Shown in pieces: positions 44,445 to 53,091 of a DNA stretch of 64,000 bases. The stretch lies in assembly GCA_947500445.1 (NCBI GenBank), contig CANMSB010000005.1, positions 1 through 64,000 of the forward strand, written 5' to 3'. Positions within the stretch are counted from its first letter, which is position 1. The number at the start of each line of letters is the position of its first letter. Position numbers and translations under genes: made by a program. The DNA is from an uncultured Flavobacteriaceae bacterium (GTDB taxonomy: Bacteria; Bacteroidota; Bacteroidia; Flavobacteriales; Flavobacteriaceae). The notes beneath the pieces are model-generated. The model was not told the DNA's origin, searched no databases, and saw only the letters and a program-made list of their open reading frames with translations.

Positions 44445-45085
44445 TACTTTTGCTGGGTGCTACGGGAAGAACGGGTAAATGGGTCTTGAAAATGGCATTG
44501 GAAAAGGGCTTTCGGGTAAACGTTTTGATACGGGACGCTACCAAGGTAGGGCCGCAATCAAACTTGGAGGTGTTCGAGGGTTTGCCTGCCGAAAGGGATG
44601 CGGTTTTAAAGGCGGCCAAAGAATGCACGGCCGTAATTACGGTATTGAACATCTCAAGGACATCCGATTTTCCTTGGGCGCCTTTACGTACACCCAAAAC
44701 GCTGCTCTCCTCCACGATGGAAGTGCTTGTTACAATTTTCAAAACGGTAGGAATTAAAAAGGTAGTGGTCTGTTCTGCTTGGGGCGTTGGCGATTCCAAA
44801 AAGGATATTCCTTGGTGGTTCCGGGCGACCATCGATCATAGCAATATCAAATATGCGTATGCCGATCACCAACGGCAAGAAGAAATCGTGCGTAGTTCCG
44901 ATATCGATTGGACCATTGTGCGGCCCGTTGGCCTTACCGCCTCCAAAAGTGAAAAACAAGTTCGGGTGACTCACGGAAAACGACCAAGACCACGACTCAC
45001 GATCGGCAGGAGGGCATTGGCGGAATTTTTAATCGTGGCATTGACCGAAGAAACGCTACGTTTAAAAACGATAACGGTATCGTAA
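44438..45085 (+). CDS. NAD(P)-binding (NmrA-like/atypical SDR) protein
   Basis: A 215-residue Rossmann protein with the dinucleotide-binding start MKLLLLGATGRTGKWVLKMA, followed by KVVVCSAWGVGDS and DIDWTIVRPVGLT. This is the atypical SDR pattern (SDR_a5/NmrA-like) that often lacks the YxxxK catalytic pair. Family members act as oxidoreductases or redox sensors; the substrate is unknown. Its leader is an almost perfect copy of the leader of the DUF4199 gene at 15029. Confidence 0.82.
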   Translation: MKLLLLGATGRTGKWVLKMALEKGFRVNVLIRDATKVGPQSNLEVFEGLPAERDAVLKAAKECTAVITVLNISRTSDFPWAPLRTPKTLLSSTMEVLVTIFKTVGIKKVVVCSAWGVGDSKKDIPWWFRATIDHSNIKYAYADHQRQEEIVRSSDIDWTIVRPVGLTASKSEKQVRVTHGKRPRPRLTIGRRALAEFLIVALTEETLRLKTITVS

Positions 45086-45134
45086 AAGAAATGTGGATTG
45101 CTCGATAAAATTGTAGGGACTGCCAAAAAAAAAG

Positions 45135-46148
45135 ATGCTTATGGAGAACGAAGCTGGAATTGTGCGATGGGGCATTATTGGTTGCGGGAAGGTAACCGAG
45201 GTAAAAAGTGGCCCCGCCTACCAACAGACCAAAGGATTTGAACTTAATGCGGTGATGCGCCGGGATAGTGTAAAAGGAAACGATTACGCAAAACGGCACG
45301 GAGTGCCCCGTTATTTTTCAGACGCCGATGCACTGATAAATGCACAAGATATTGACGCCATTTACATCGCTACGCCCCCGGATACCCACAAAAAATACGG
45401 CTTATTGGTGGCCAAAGCAGGAAAACCCTGCTGTATCGAAAAGCCGATGGCGCCTTCTTATGCGGATAGTCTGGCCCTATATGAAGCTTTTAAAAATAAG
45501 GGAGTGCCCCTTTTTATTGCCTACTACAGGCGTTCCTTACCACGGTTTATACAAGTTAAAAAATGGTTGGACTAAGGGGAGATCGGAACGGTGATACAAG
45601 TCCGATGGCACCTCTCCAAACCAGCTTTGGATTTGGACCGGTCCGGCGCGTACAACTGGCGTACCGATGCCAAAATCGCGCCCGGCGGCTATTTTGACGA
45701 CCTTGCCAGTCATGGTATCGACTTGTTTATGTATTTGTTGGGCACCATAAAAACGGCACAAGGGTATACCGCAAACCGTTGGGGCCATTATTCGGCCTTG
45801 GATACCGTAACAGCCTGTTGGATGCATGAAAATGGTGTAATGGGAACGGGGAGCTGGAGTTTCGGGAGTCACGAACATCGCGATGAAGCGGAAATAATAG
45901 GAAGTAAAGGAGTGCTGCGCTTTTCGGTCTTTCACGAGCGACCGTTGGTTCTGGTCAACCAAAACGGAAAGCGGGAGCTATATGTTCCCAATCCCGATCC
46001 TATTCAAAAATACCATGTTGAAAACATACAAAAACACCTATCAGGGTCGGCCGTGCATCCATCATTGGGTGCTTCCGGGTTGCAAACCAGTTGGGTAATG
46101 GATCAAATACTCATAGGCGACCGGCCGTTGGGGTCTGCCGTGTCCTAA
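45135..46148 (+). pseudogene. Gfo/Idh/MocA-family oxidoreductase interrupted by an in-frame stop
   Basis: Residues 1-146 (VRWGIIGCGKVTEVKSGPAY, YIATPPDTHKKYG, GKPCCIEKPMA) form the N-terminal Rossmann fold. A TAA at 45573-45575 follows KKWLD. The same frame resumes with GEIGTVIQVRWH and continues through PGGYFDDLASHGIDLFMYL to 46148. One G-to-T change in a Glu codon (LDEGEIG is the usual sequence) would explain it. The full-length product would be about 337 residues, normal for the family. The rest looks intact, so the mutation is recent, or it is a sequencing error. Start could also be ATG 45141. Confidence 0.85.
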
Positions 46149-46582
46149 TTAGTGACGACGACCACACCCCCGTTAAAGGTGGTCCGATATTCCAACATGT
46201 CGTAATAGCGGTTTCCGTCGTCCGGGCGGGACAATTGCTGACCGGTAAATAGGCTGTATTCAAAATCTTCACAATTGCACAGCGCGGTCTGACCCGTAAG
46301 TTCCAAGGTAGAACATTCGTTCGGTACGTGGTTCGGGCAACTCGCCTCAAAGGCACGAAATTGGTCAAAACCGACGTTGGTCACAAACACCCCTCGGGTG
46401 CCTACACCATTGGCGCCGACATAGACCGCATTTCCGGTATTGGTCAGCGGACTATACAAGGGAAGGCTCAAATTGAGCTCAAAACGAAAACCGACCTCTT
46501 GCAAAAAGGGGTTTCGAATACCGGGGTCGTCATCGCAGGACAACAGCATTAATAAGGCACAAATGGAACAAATTTTTTTCAT
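46145..46582 (-). CDS. Lipoprotein with degenerate Rieske-like motif
   Basis: A lipoprotein of about 145 residues from MKKICSICALLMLLSC. The mature part has FRAFEASCPNHVP...TALCNCEDFEYSLFTGQ. The spacing suggests a Rieske-type fold, but the ligand pairs read CPNH and CNC rather than CxH and CxxH, so an iron-sulfur cluster is doubtful. Related small lipoproteins occur in many Flavobacteria. Its 3' end overlaps the Gfo/Idh/MocA gene's 3' end by 4 bp. Confidence 0.6.
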   Translation of the reverse strand: MKKICSICALLMLLSCDDDPGIRNPFLQEVGFRFELNLSLPLYSPLTNTGNAVYVGANGVGTRGVFVTNVGFDQFRAFEASCPNHVPNECSTLELTGQTALCNCEDFEYSLFTGQQLSRPDDGNRYYDMLEYRTTFNGGVVVVTN

Positions 46583-46588
46583 GGTCAC

Positions 46589-47040
46589 AGTCTAAAGATA
46601 CCGCAACAAAGTTGAACAAAAAATATGTATATTTGCGTTAAATCCTCTCTAAAAACAATGCATCGCATCGTAGCAGTAGGGGATTTTCTTATTGAACTCG
46701 ATGGTATTGTCGTTCGGTGCCAAGATCAAGGGTTACGAGGCTTTATTGTAAGGGCTAGGGTTTACCGATTTTGGGTTTCGGCAGTTTGAATGACGAAGTT
46801 ATAGTGCCGCTGCCGATATCCATGGGCGAGAAACGGTTCAAAAGAGCTCAAAGAACACGTACAGACTTTAAATTGTTTTGAAAGTACCGCATTGCGCGGT
46901 TTCACGATCTAATTGGTTCCATCAAACTTTTTATCCTGCCTCAAGTTGAAGCAACGCTGGCAAGATGCCCGTTTGAGAAAGAATAAAAAGGATAACGATT
47001 TTTAAAAAACGGTACTGTTCGTTCATTTAAACAAGAAATT
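46589..47040. other. Gene-free region, possibly decayed coding DNA
   Basis: A Bacteroidetes -7 box (TATATTTG, at about 46626-46633) precedes a 43-codon frame from 46660 (MHRIVAVGDFLIELDGIVVR). Further fragments in other frames (SMGEKRFKRAQRTRTDFKL) look protein-like but are broken by stops. I recognise no family. Confidence 0.35.
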
Positions 47041-47517
47041 ATGAGTAAGGTATCCTATTATACGGCCGAAGGGTTGAAGAAATTAAAACAGGAGTTGGAC
47101 CATCTGCGTGATGTGGAGCGCCCTAAGGCTTCACAAGCCATAGCTGAAGCCCGCGACAAGGGTGATCTATCGGAAAACGCGGAGTATGATGCCGCAAAGG
47201 AGGCCCAAGGTCTCCTTGAGATGAAAATCTCCAAAATGGAAGAAACGGTTTCCAATGCCCGGTTGATCGACGAATCGCAATTGGATACCTCAAAAGTATT
47301 GGTGCTATCGACGGTAAAACTTAAAAATACCGCAAACGGTATGGAAATGACCTATACCTTGGTCGCGGAGAGCGAGGCGAATTTGAAGACGGGTAAAATA
47401 TCGGTAAGTTCGCCTATCGGAAAAGGGCTGTTGGGAAAAGAGGTCGGGGATACCGCCGAGATTACCGTGCCAAACGGAACCTTGAAATTTGAAATTTTAG
47501 AAATAACCAGAGCGTAA
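47041..47517 (+). CDS. greA: Transcription elongation factor GreA
   Basis: A 158-residue protein with the GreA N-terminal coiled coil (YYTAEGLKKLKQELDHLRDV, ARDKGDLSENAEYDAAKEAQ; the acidic D/E tip is in DLSENAEYDAA) and the C-terminal FKBP-like domain. It inserts into the RNA polymerase secondary channel and stimulates cleavage of backtracked transcripts. A HIT-family gene follows 32 bp downstream, as in many Flavobacteria. Confidence 0.96.
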   Translation: MSKVSYYTAEGLKKLKQELDHLRDVERPKASQAIAEARDKGDLSENAEYDAAKEAQGLLEMKISKMEETVSNARLIDESQLDTSKVLVLSTVKLKNTANGMEMTYTLVAESEANLKTGKISVSSPIGKGLLGKEVGDTAEITVPNGTLKFEILEITRA

Positions 47518-47549
47518 CGTTTCCCTGTTCCGTTCAGAACATACCACCG

Positions 47550-47942
47550 ATGGCCACAATTTTTACCAAAATCGTCAATGGGGAAATTCCCTCTTATAAA
47601 ATCGCAGAGGACGCGCATTTTTTTGCTTTTTTGGATATAAATCCCAACGCTACCGGTCACACCCTATGCATACCAAAAAGGGAAGTGGATAAACTCACCG
47701 ATCTGGATGAAGAAACCTATCTCGGGTTAATGGCATTTTCGCGTAAGGTAGCAAAGGCACTGGAAAAAACGATACCCTGTCTAAGGGTGGGGATGTCGGT
47801 CATCGGTTTGGAAGTGCCGCACGTACATGTGCATCTGATACCCTTGAACAGCATGTCGGACGCCACATTTCAACAAAAAGTCAGCTTAGATCAGGAAACC
47901 TTCGAGTCCGTTGCGGCCAAAATCAGGAGTGCACTGGAATAA
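47550..47942 (+). CDS. HIT-family protein
   Basis: A 130-residue histidine-triad protein (TIFTKIVNGEIPSYKIAEDA, GHTLCIPKREVDKL, catalytic EVPHVHVHLIPLN). HIT hydrolases cleave adenosine 5'-phosphoramidate-type nucleotides in the cytoplasm. It lies 32 bp downstream of greA and probably shares its transcript. A REP-like hairpin in inverted orientation lies directly after the stop. Confidence 0.93.
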   Translation: MATIFTKIVNGEIPSYKIAEDAHFFAFLDINPNATGHTLCIPKREVDKLTDLDEETYLGLMAFSRKVAKALEKTIPCLRVGMSVIGLEVPHVHVHLIPLNSMSDATFQQKVSLDQETFESVAAKIRSALE

Positions 47943-47943
47943 T

Positions 47944-47969
47944 GTCATTTTAACTTTGAAATGGTACGT
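47944..47969. repeat. Degenerate REP-like hairpin, inverted orientation
   Basis: CATTTTAACTTTGAAATGG is the complement of the REP-like consensus with its outermost bases changed. A partial copy (ATTTCAAAGTT) lies at about 48106-48116, directly against the left boundary of the AT-rich cassette. Confidence 0.6.
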
Positions 47970-48113
47970 ATAGAAATTGAATTGCTTTTTGGGTATTCAA
48001 GGCAAAAAATCTAAGCATAGCCTTAGTTACGGTTAGATCCCCAGTCAAGCTGGGGACAGGCTTTTTAACGAAGAATAGCTGAAAAAGAAACGATTTATTA
48101 GTGCTATTTCAAA

Positions 48114-49095
48114 GTTGGCAGTAATATCAAAGAACTATTTTGAAAAAGTACAAATCACAGATAATAAAGTACATAATAGAAATCCTAGTAATTGTTATAG
48201 GTATTTTAGGAGCTTTCGCATTAGATAGTTGGAAACAAGGGAGAGAGAGTGAAAATTTAGAACATGAAGTTCTGAAACAAATACATGAAGATTTAATTGT
48301 TATTCTAGCAGATTTGAAAGATGATTTTATAATACATGACATTGCTTTACAAAGTCATTTTAATCTTGAAAACGTTATTAAAAATAATCTGAACTATAAT
48401 GATAGTCTAACATTTGATTTCTACTGGATTAAAGAAGACGAATATATATTTCCAAACAAAACTGGTTATGAAAAGCTTGAGGCGTATGGAACAAATCTAG
48501 TTACGGACCAAAATATAAGAACATATATATCCTATGTTTATAATCATGATTTTCCAAGGATTACTAAAGGGAATAATTTGTATCCTGATATAAATGAGTA
48601 TTTGACTCCCTATTACCAAAAGAATTTTAAAATCAATAACGATCCAGCATTAAAATACACTTTGACCCTAACAAATAATTTTATTATTAATTACCCTAGG
48701 CACACGCAAATTGGTCAATTTTCAGATTTACAATTTATAGGTTTAACCCCAATTGATTTCAGCAAGACAATAAATGATAATGAATTCAAATATCTGTTAT
48801 CAGAAACAAAAAGATATAGAATTTATAAATACAGAATGTATAAAAACACTATTAGTCGTGTAGAAAAATTAATTGGGATGATTGAGGAATACAACTAATA
48901 ATACTACTGCCAACAATACCTATAGCAAATAGGGCATAAAGTGCTATATTTAATGGCTTGGGCTTGTTTACCAAGTCCGCCAAATCTTTTGGATTTGGCA
49001 ATTAAAAAAGAAAAATAATTACAAAACGAAAAGCTCTGGCTCGCAGACCAGACGGAAACAAAAGGTTTCCTTGCCTGCCCTACTTGCCATAGCCG
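48114..49095 (+). mobile_element. Cassette-like unit: AT-rich gene plus multi-hairpin 3' block
   Basis: GTTGGCAGTA (48114-48123) and its exact complement TACTGCCAAC (48905-48914) bracket the AT-rich gene. From 48905 follows a run of short hairpins: ATAGCA/TGCTAT, CTTGG/CCAAG, GCCAAATC/GATTTGGC, CTGG/CCAG and GGAAAC/GTTTCC. Gene, folded 3' element and foreign base composition resemble a mobile gene cassette. The ends do not fit the integron attC core consensus GTTRRRY, so I do not call it an integron cassette. Confidence 0.5.
48140..48898 (+). CDS. DUF6090-like membrane protein in an AT-rich island
   Basis: A 252-residue protein read from TTG at 48140 (MKKYKSQIIKYIIEILVIVI). One N-terminal transmembrane helix (IIEILVIVIGILGAFALDSW) is followed by a long soluble helical part (EHEVLKQIHEDLIVILADLK). 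This matches the DUF6090 type, though most members carry a few more residues before the helix. Codon use is strikingly AT-rich (AAA, AAT, ATA, TTA), unlike the genes on either side. It is flanked by a perfect 10-bp inverted repeat and followed by a multi-hairpin block, indicating horizontal acquisition. Function unknown. Confidence 0.65.
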   Translation: MKKYKSQIIKYIIEILVIVIGILGAFALDSWKQGRESENLEHEVLKQIHEDLIVILADLKDDFIIHDIALQSHFNLENVIKNNLNYNDSLTFDFYWIKEDEYIFPNKTGYEKLEAYGTNLVTDQNIRTYISYVYNHDFPRITKGNNLYPDINEYLTPYYQKNFKINNDPALKYTLTLTNNFIINYPRHTQIGQFSDLQFIGLTPIDFSKTINDNEFKYLLSETKRYRIYKYRMYKNTISRVEKLIGMIEEYN

Positions 49096-49100
49096 AACCC

Positions 49101-49457
49101 TTAAAACGGTATAAGGCCCTCCATAAAGAGGTATGCCGCACCGGCAACGGCAAACATTAGGAACAGCAATACTACATAAAACAACTTGGTAAACCGGACA
49201 GTGCTTTTTTCTGGAACCGCCATTTTTTGGTAGTAATTGAAAATACGTTCGATATCGTCGGTCCACTGCGCGGGGTATATTGTTGATCCACACTTGTTGC
49301 ATTTTATCTGATGGGTAACTTCCGCGGTAATCTTATGGTACATGCGCGAGTACAAATGTTTTTGATAAAAGTGGAGCTCAAGTTCCTGATTAAAACATTC
49401 AGGGCAGTGGTTTTGGATTGCCGTCTCCTTAATGGTCCGTAGTTTCTTTTTTGCCAT
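49101..49457 (-). CDS. Zinc-ribbon membrane-anchored hypothetical protein
   Basis: A 118-residue protein with two zinc-knuckle halves (NHCPECFNQ and IKCNKCGSTI, about 35 residues apart) and one C-terminal transmembrane helix (LFYVVLLFLMFAVAGAAYLF). It is a tail-anchored zinc-ribbon protein of a type seen in Flavobacteria next to a histidine kinase gene. Function unknown. Its stop lies at the edge of the hairpin block at 48905-49095. Confidence 0.7.
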   Translation of the reverse strand: MAKKKLRTIKETAIQNHCPECFNQELELHFYQKHLYSRMYHKITAEVTHQIKCNKCGSTIYPAQWTDDIERIFNYYQKMAVPEKSTVRFTKLFYVVLLFLMFAVAGAAYLFMEGLIPF

Positions 49458-49483
49458 AGTGCTATAAATGTACAGTGGTGACC

Positions 49484-50632
49484 TCAGGTTACGATCTGCA
49501 AACTTACCTGCATGATGGTGCCCTGTTTTCCCGAAGCGTATACCTTTACTTTGCCGTTGTGGTATTCCTCAACAATACGTTTCACCAAAGAAAGCCCAAG
49601 TCCCCAACCTCTTTTTTTTGAGGTGACCCCAGGGTTGAAAATGGTCTGATAGTCGCTCCTGGGAATCCCATGTCCGCTGTCGGATACTTTTATATGTACG
49701 TAATTATTGTCCTTTGCGATTTCGATGCCTATTTTTCCCTTGCCGCGCATGGCGTCGATACCATTCTTGACCAAGTTTTCAATGGTCCATTGAAACAGGG
49801 AAGGGTTCAGTAGTACCGCGGTTTCCTTTATATGGGAATCAAAAGAGAAATCGACCAATTTTGAACTGCGCAGTTTTAAGTAATCAAAGGCGTTTTTTGT
49901 TTGTGCGACGATATCGTGTTTTTCCAGGTTCGGTAGCGATCCGATTTTTGAAAAACGTTCGGTAATCGTTTCCAAGCGGGAAATATCCTTTTCGATTTCC
50001 CGTGTAATTTCGGGGTTGATGTTTTCGGCCTTCAAGAGTTCGTTCCAGCCCAAAAGGGAAGAAAGCGGTGTTCCGATCTGGTGTGCGGTCTCTTTGGCCA
50101 TGCCTGCCCAAAGTTTATTCTGTTCCGAGGCCTTGTTCGTTTTAAAGAAAAAGAAAATGACCGTTGCAAATAAGAAAATGATCAATAATAGGGCCAAGGG
50201 ATAGTACTTCAACCTGTTGAGTACTTCCGAATTGCCGTAGTAGAGGGTAGCGAGTTCTTCGCCCAGGTAATCGATAACAATGGGGCTGTTTTCGGTGGTA
50301 AAGGTCTCAATGGCCTTTTGTATGTAAACACTGTCCTTGGCGCGTTCCTTGGGTATGTTGTGAACCTTGGTAGAACCATCTTTATCCACCAAAATCATAG
50401 GTGTGGAGGTGTTGTTTTGAAAAATTTTTATGGGCAGCTCACCAGGGTCCGCATCCAACGGGGCTTGCAATAGTTCGGAATGCGCAGTGGCCCATATTTC
50501 CATTTTATGCCGCTCTTCCTCCTTAAATTTCTTAAAAAAGCTATTGGTATTCCATAAAATGAGGCTTACGATAACAAAGGATGCTATAAGCAAAATAAAA
50601 TTGGAAGTCTTTTTTTGAGGACTGAAATTCAT
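49484..50632 (-). CDS. Sensor histidine kinase (two-TM)
   Basis: A 382-residue kinase: transmembrane helix at about 11-31, periplasmic domain to about 140, second helix at about 143-163, then the H-box AKETAHQIGTPLSSLLGW and ATPase motifs (ENLVKNGIDAM, DSGHGIPRSDY, KRGWGLGLSLVKRI). The HQIGTP box is typical of a Bacteroidetes kinase subgroup. No response regulator is adjacent, so it is an orphan. The zinc-ribbon gene follows by 26 bp on the same strand. Confidence 0.9.
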   Translation of the reverse strand: MNFSPQKKTSNFILLIASFVIVSLILWNTNSFFKKFKEEERHKMEIWATAHSELLQAPLDADPGELPIKIFQNNTSTPMILVDKDGSTKVHNIPKERAKDSVYIQKAIETFTTENSPIVIDYLGEELATLYYGNSEVLNRLKYYPLALLLIIFLFATVIFFFFKTNKASEQNKLWAGMAKETAHQIGTPLSSLLGWNELLKAENINPEITREIEKDISRLETITERFSKIGSLPNLEKHDIVAQTKNAFDYLKLRSSKLVDFSFDSHIKETAVLLNPSLFQWTIENLVKNGIDAMRGKGKIGIEIAKDNNYVHIKVSDSGHGIPRSDYQTIFNPGVTSKKRGWGLGLSLVKRIVEEYHNGKVKVYASGKQGTIMQVSLQIVT

Positions 50633-50812
50633 CCAAGGAGTGTTATCGGGCGTTTAGCCTTTGTTATAACGATTATCTTCAAATATAGCGCAATTTGATG
50701 TAATCCGAAGCCAGCGGGCCGAGTTGTCCGTTTCGTTCCAAATGGGCAAAGCAATAGCCATGAAGACGTCATAAAGGGGCGAAATATGTACCTTTATGGG
50801 ATGTATACAAGT

Positions 50813-51685
50813 ATGACCACTATTACGGTGGGCGATGTGCCTACCGCCAAATTACATGGATATCTGTTGGGGGCGATCGGCCCTAGGCCCATCGCTTTCG
50901 CAAGTACCGTAGACGTCGAAGGGCGACCGAACCTATCGCCCTATAGTTTTTTCAACGTTTTTAGCGCGAACCCGCCCATTTTAATTTTTTCGCCGGCGCG
51001 GCGCGTACGAAACAACACCGTAAAACATACCTTGGAAAACGTGAAAACGGTAAAGGAGGTCGTAATCAATATCGTCGATTACGCCATGGTACAACAAATG
51101 TCGTTATCCAGCACGGAATATCCGGAGGGGGAGAACGAGTTTAAAAAAGCCGGGCTTACCATGCAACCTTCCGAATTGGTGAAGCCATTTCGAGTGGCGG
51201 AGTCCCCGGTACAGTTTGAATGTAAAGTGACAAAGATCGAGCCCCTGGGTACCGAAGGTGGTGCGGGCAATCTGGTGTTTTCCGAAGTACTGAAAATACA
51301 TGTCCGAACCGACCTGCTAGATGCCGAAGGAAGAATTGACCAGCATAAAATCGATCAAGTAGCGCGTATGGGCTGCAATTGGTACAGTAGGGCCAACCAG
51401 GGAATGTTCGAAGTACCCAAGCCGCTTTCTAAGTTGGGCATAGGGGTCGACCGAATGCCCGCGCACATCCGATTGAGTAAAACCCTTAGCGGTAATGATC
51501 TTGGGCTGTTGGGAAATATCGAACGGTTGCCGAGCAAGAAGGAAATCGAGGATTTTGTAGCTTCGGATCATGTATTACGGGGTATTTTGAGCAGTGACGA
51601 TAGGGCGCAACTGGAGGCAAAGGCCAAAGCATATTTGGCAAAACAAGATGTAGAAAGCGCCTGGAAGGTATTGTTGGCGAAGTAA
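50813..51685 (+). CDS. Flavin reductase-family protein
   Basis: About 290 residues from MTTITVGDVPTAKLHGYLLG. The flavin-reductase-like split barrel is recognised by GAIGPRPIAFASTVDVEGRPN, LSPYSFFNVFSANPPILIFS and the RRVRNNTVKHT segment. Such proteins bind FMN and reduce flavin or act as oxidoreductases. The C-terminal helical tail (ASDHVLRGILSSDDRAQLEA) is extra to the basic domain but normal for this flavobacterial group. The ATG at 50786 is an alternative start. Confidence 0.85.
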   Translation: MTTITVGDVPTAKLHGYLLGAIGPRPIAFASTVDVEGRPNLSPYSFFNVFSANPPILIFSPARRVRNNTVKHTLENVKTVKEVVINIVDYAMVQQMSLSSTEYPEGENEFKKAGLTMQPSELVKPFRVAESPVQFECKVTKIEPLGTEGGAGNLVFSEVLKIHVRTDLLDAEGRIDQHKIDQVARMGCNWYSRANQGMFEVPKPLSKLGIGVDRMPAHIRLSKTLSGNDLGLLGNIERLPSKKEIEDFVASDHVLRGILSSDDRAQLEAKAKAYLAKQDVESAWKVLLAK

Positions 51686-51945
51686 ACCCTTGTGTTCCGT
51701 TTAAAAGGACTGTTCGGGTCGGTGCCCTGATGCGAGCCTATGTCTTTTCGGAACACTGTTTCCGTCTATTTTTCTTTTACATTTTTACTCCTTTCCCCAA
51801 GTGTTAACGTACTGTTGTTGCCCCTGAGATCCATCGGTTGCCATTCTTGAAAAACGGCTCATAACTTCTCCTGATTTTGTTAGGTTGCTAAGGTGATTAC
51901 CCATACTTTTATTTCCTTATAATTTTAGTCATATAATTCATAGTC

Positions 51946-52329
51946 ATGGAAGTAGAAGGAAAAATTAAACTGATCGGGGAGACCCAAACATTTGGAAGTA
52001 ACGGATTTCGAAAAAGAGAATTGGTCGTCACTACCGAAGAGCAATATCCGCAACATATTATGGTCGAATTCGTTCAGGACAAGACCGATTTGTTGAATAG
52101 TTTTACCGTAGGTCAGCCGGTAAAAGTAAGCATTAATCTTAGAGGCCGGGAATGGACCAACCCACAAGGAGAAGTAAAATATTTTAACTCAATTCAGGGG
52201 TGGCGGATCGAAAGTTTGCAACCCGCTGGAGCAGGACAAGCACAGGGCATGCCCCCTGTACCTCCAGCAGAGGCTTTTGAGCCTGTGGACAACTTGAACG
52301 AGGAAGATCACGACGATTTACCGTTTTAA
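51946..52329 (+). CDS. DUF3127 protein (SSB-like acidic tail)
   Basis: A 127-residue protein with an OB-like N-terminal domain (VEGKIKLIGETQTFGSNGFR, KRELVVTTEEQYPQHIMVEF) and a Pro/Ala-rich linker ending in EEDHDDLPF. The acidic Asp-Asp-Leu-Pro-Phe tail is like the C-terminal partner-binding tip of single-stranded DNA-binding protein. DUF3127 is common in Bacteroidetes and suspected to act in DNA repair or replication; this is inference. A terminator-like hairpin (CCCCA/TGGGG, T-run) follows at about 52361-52394. Confidence 0.8.
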   Translation: MEVEGKIKLIGETQTFGSNGFRKRELVVTTEEQYPQHIMVEFVQDKTDLLNSFTVGQPVKVSINLRGREWTNPQGEVKYFNSIQGWRIESLQPAGAGQAQGMPPVPPAEAFEPVDNLNEEDHDDLPF

Positions 52330-52360
52330 GGGTTTCAACGCATCCCAAACAAATTTTAAA

Positions 52361-52394
52361 AGCCCCAAAGGTTCCGTACCACTGGGGTTTTTTT
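52361..52394 (+). terminator. Terminator after the DUF3127 gene
   Basis: AGCCCCA...TGGGGTTTTTTT, a short stem with a T-run of seven, between the DUF3127 stop and aat. Confidence 0.65.
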
Positions 52395-52455
52395 GTGTTT
52401 TTGCGTATCTTTAAAAGAAAAACACGCTTTGAAAAACGATCGGGAAAAACGTTCC

Positions 52456-53091
52456 ATGTTCTTTCTAAACGATAGGCTGGAATTCCCACCAGTAGCGCTG
52501 GCCAACGAAGAAGGACTTTTGGCCGTCGGGGGCGACCTATCCCCGGAACGTCTTATTTTGGCCTACCAGAACGGTATTTTTCCATGGTTCAATGAAGACT
52601 CCCTTATCTTATGGTGGAGCCCGGACCCCCGAATGGTGTTGTTCCCAGAAAACATTCGAATATCAAAGAGCATGAGGAAGGTGCTGCGCACTAACCGGTT
52701 CGAGGTAACCAAAAACAGCTGTTTTGAGCGCGTGCTGAACTCCTGCGCCAGTATGAAGAGGGTGGGCCAGCAAGGTACTTGGATTACCGAGGATATGAAA
52801 AAAGCTTACCTCAAACTACACGAAAAAGGGTTTGCCATTTCGTACGAGGTATGGGAAAACGGTGATTTGGTGGGAGGCCTCTACGGCATCGGTCTAAAAA
52901 AGGTGTTTTGTGGGGAGAGCATGTTCAGTACGGTGACCAACGCCTCTAAAGTTGCTTTTATTTATCTGGCACAAGAGCTGCAACAAAAAAAATACACCCT
53001 TATCGATTGTCAATTGTATACCGAACATTTGGCCAGTATGGGTGCCGAAGAAATACCGCGGGACCGGTTTATTGAGATGCTAGAGTCGTAA
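52456..53091 (+). CDS. aat: Leucyl/phenylalanyl-tRNA--protein transferase
   Basis: About 211 residues from MFFLNDRLEFPPVALANEEG. Hallmarks are GLLAVGGDLSPERLILAYQN, GIFPWFNEDSLILWWSPDPR, GTWITEDMKKAY, GLKKVFCGESMFS and LIDCQLYTEHLASMGAEEIP. It transfers Leu or Phe from tRNA to N-terminal Arg/Lys of proteins, marking them for ClpAP (N-end rule). The longer frame from 52393 has no support. Its 3' end overlaps the convergent DUF2490-type gene by 12 bp. Confidence 0.95.
   Translation: MFFLNDRLEFPPVALANEEGLLAVGGDLSPERLILAYQNGIFPWFNEDSLILWWSPDPRMVLFPENIRISKSMRKVLRTNRFEVTKNSCFERVLNSCASMKRVGQQGTWITEDMKKAYLKLHEKGFAISYEVWENGDLVGGLYGIGLKKVFCGESMFSTVTNASKVAFIYLAQELQQKKYTLIDCQLYTEHLASMGAEEIPRDRFIEMLES

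Noticed and set aside
46660-46791. 43-codon frame after a good -7 box
   Set aside because: Too short and unlike any family I know; nearby fragments in other frames suggest decay rather than a live small gene.
48114-49095. Integron attC cassette
   Set aside because: Layout is cassette-like, but the ends do not match the GTTRRRY/RYYYAAC cores and no integrase is present in the window.
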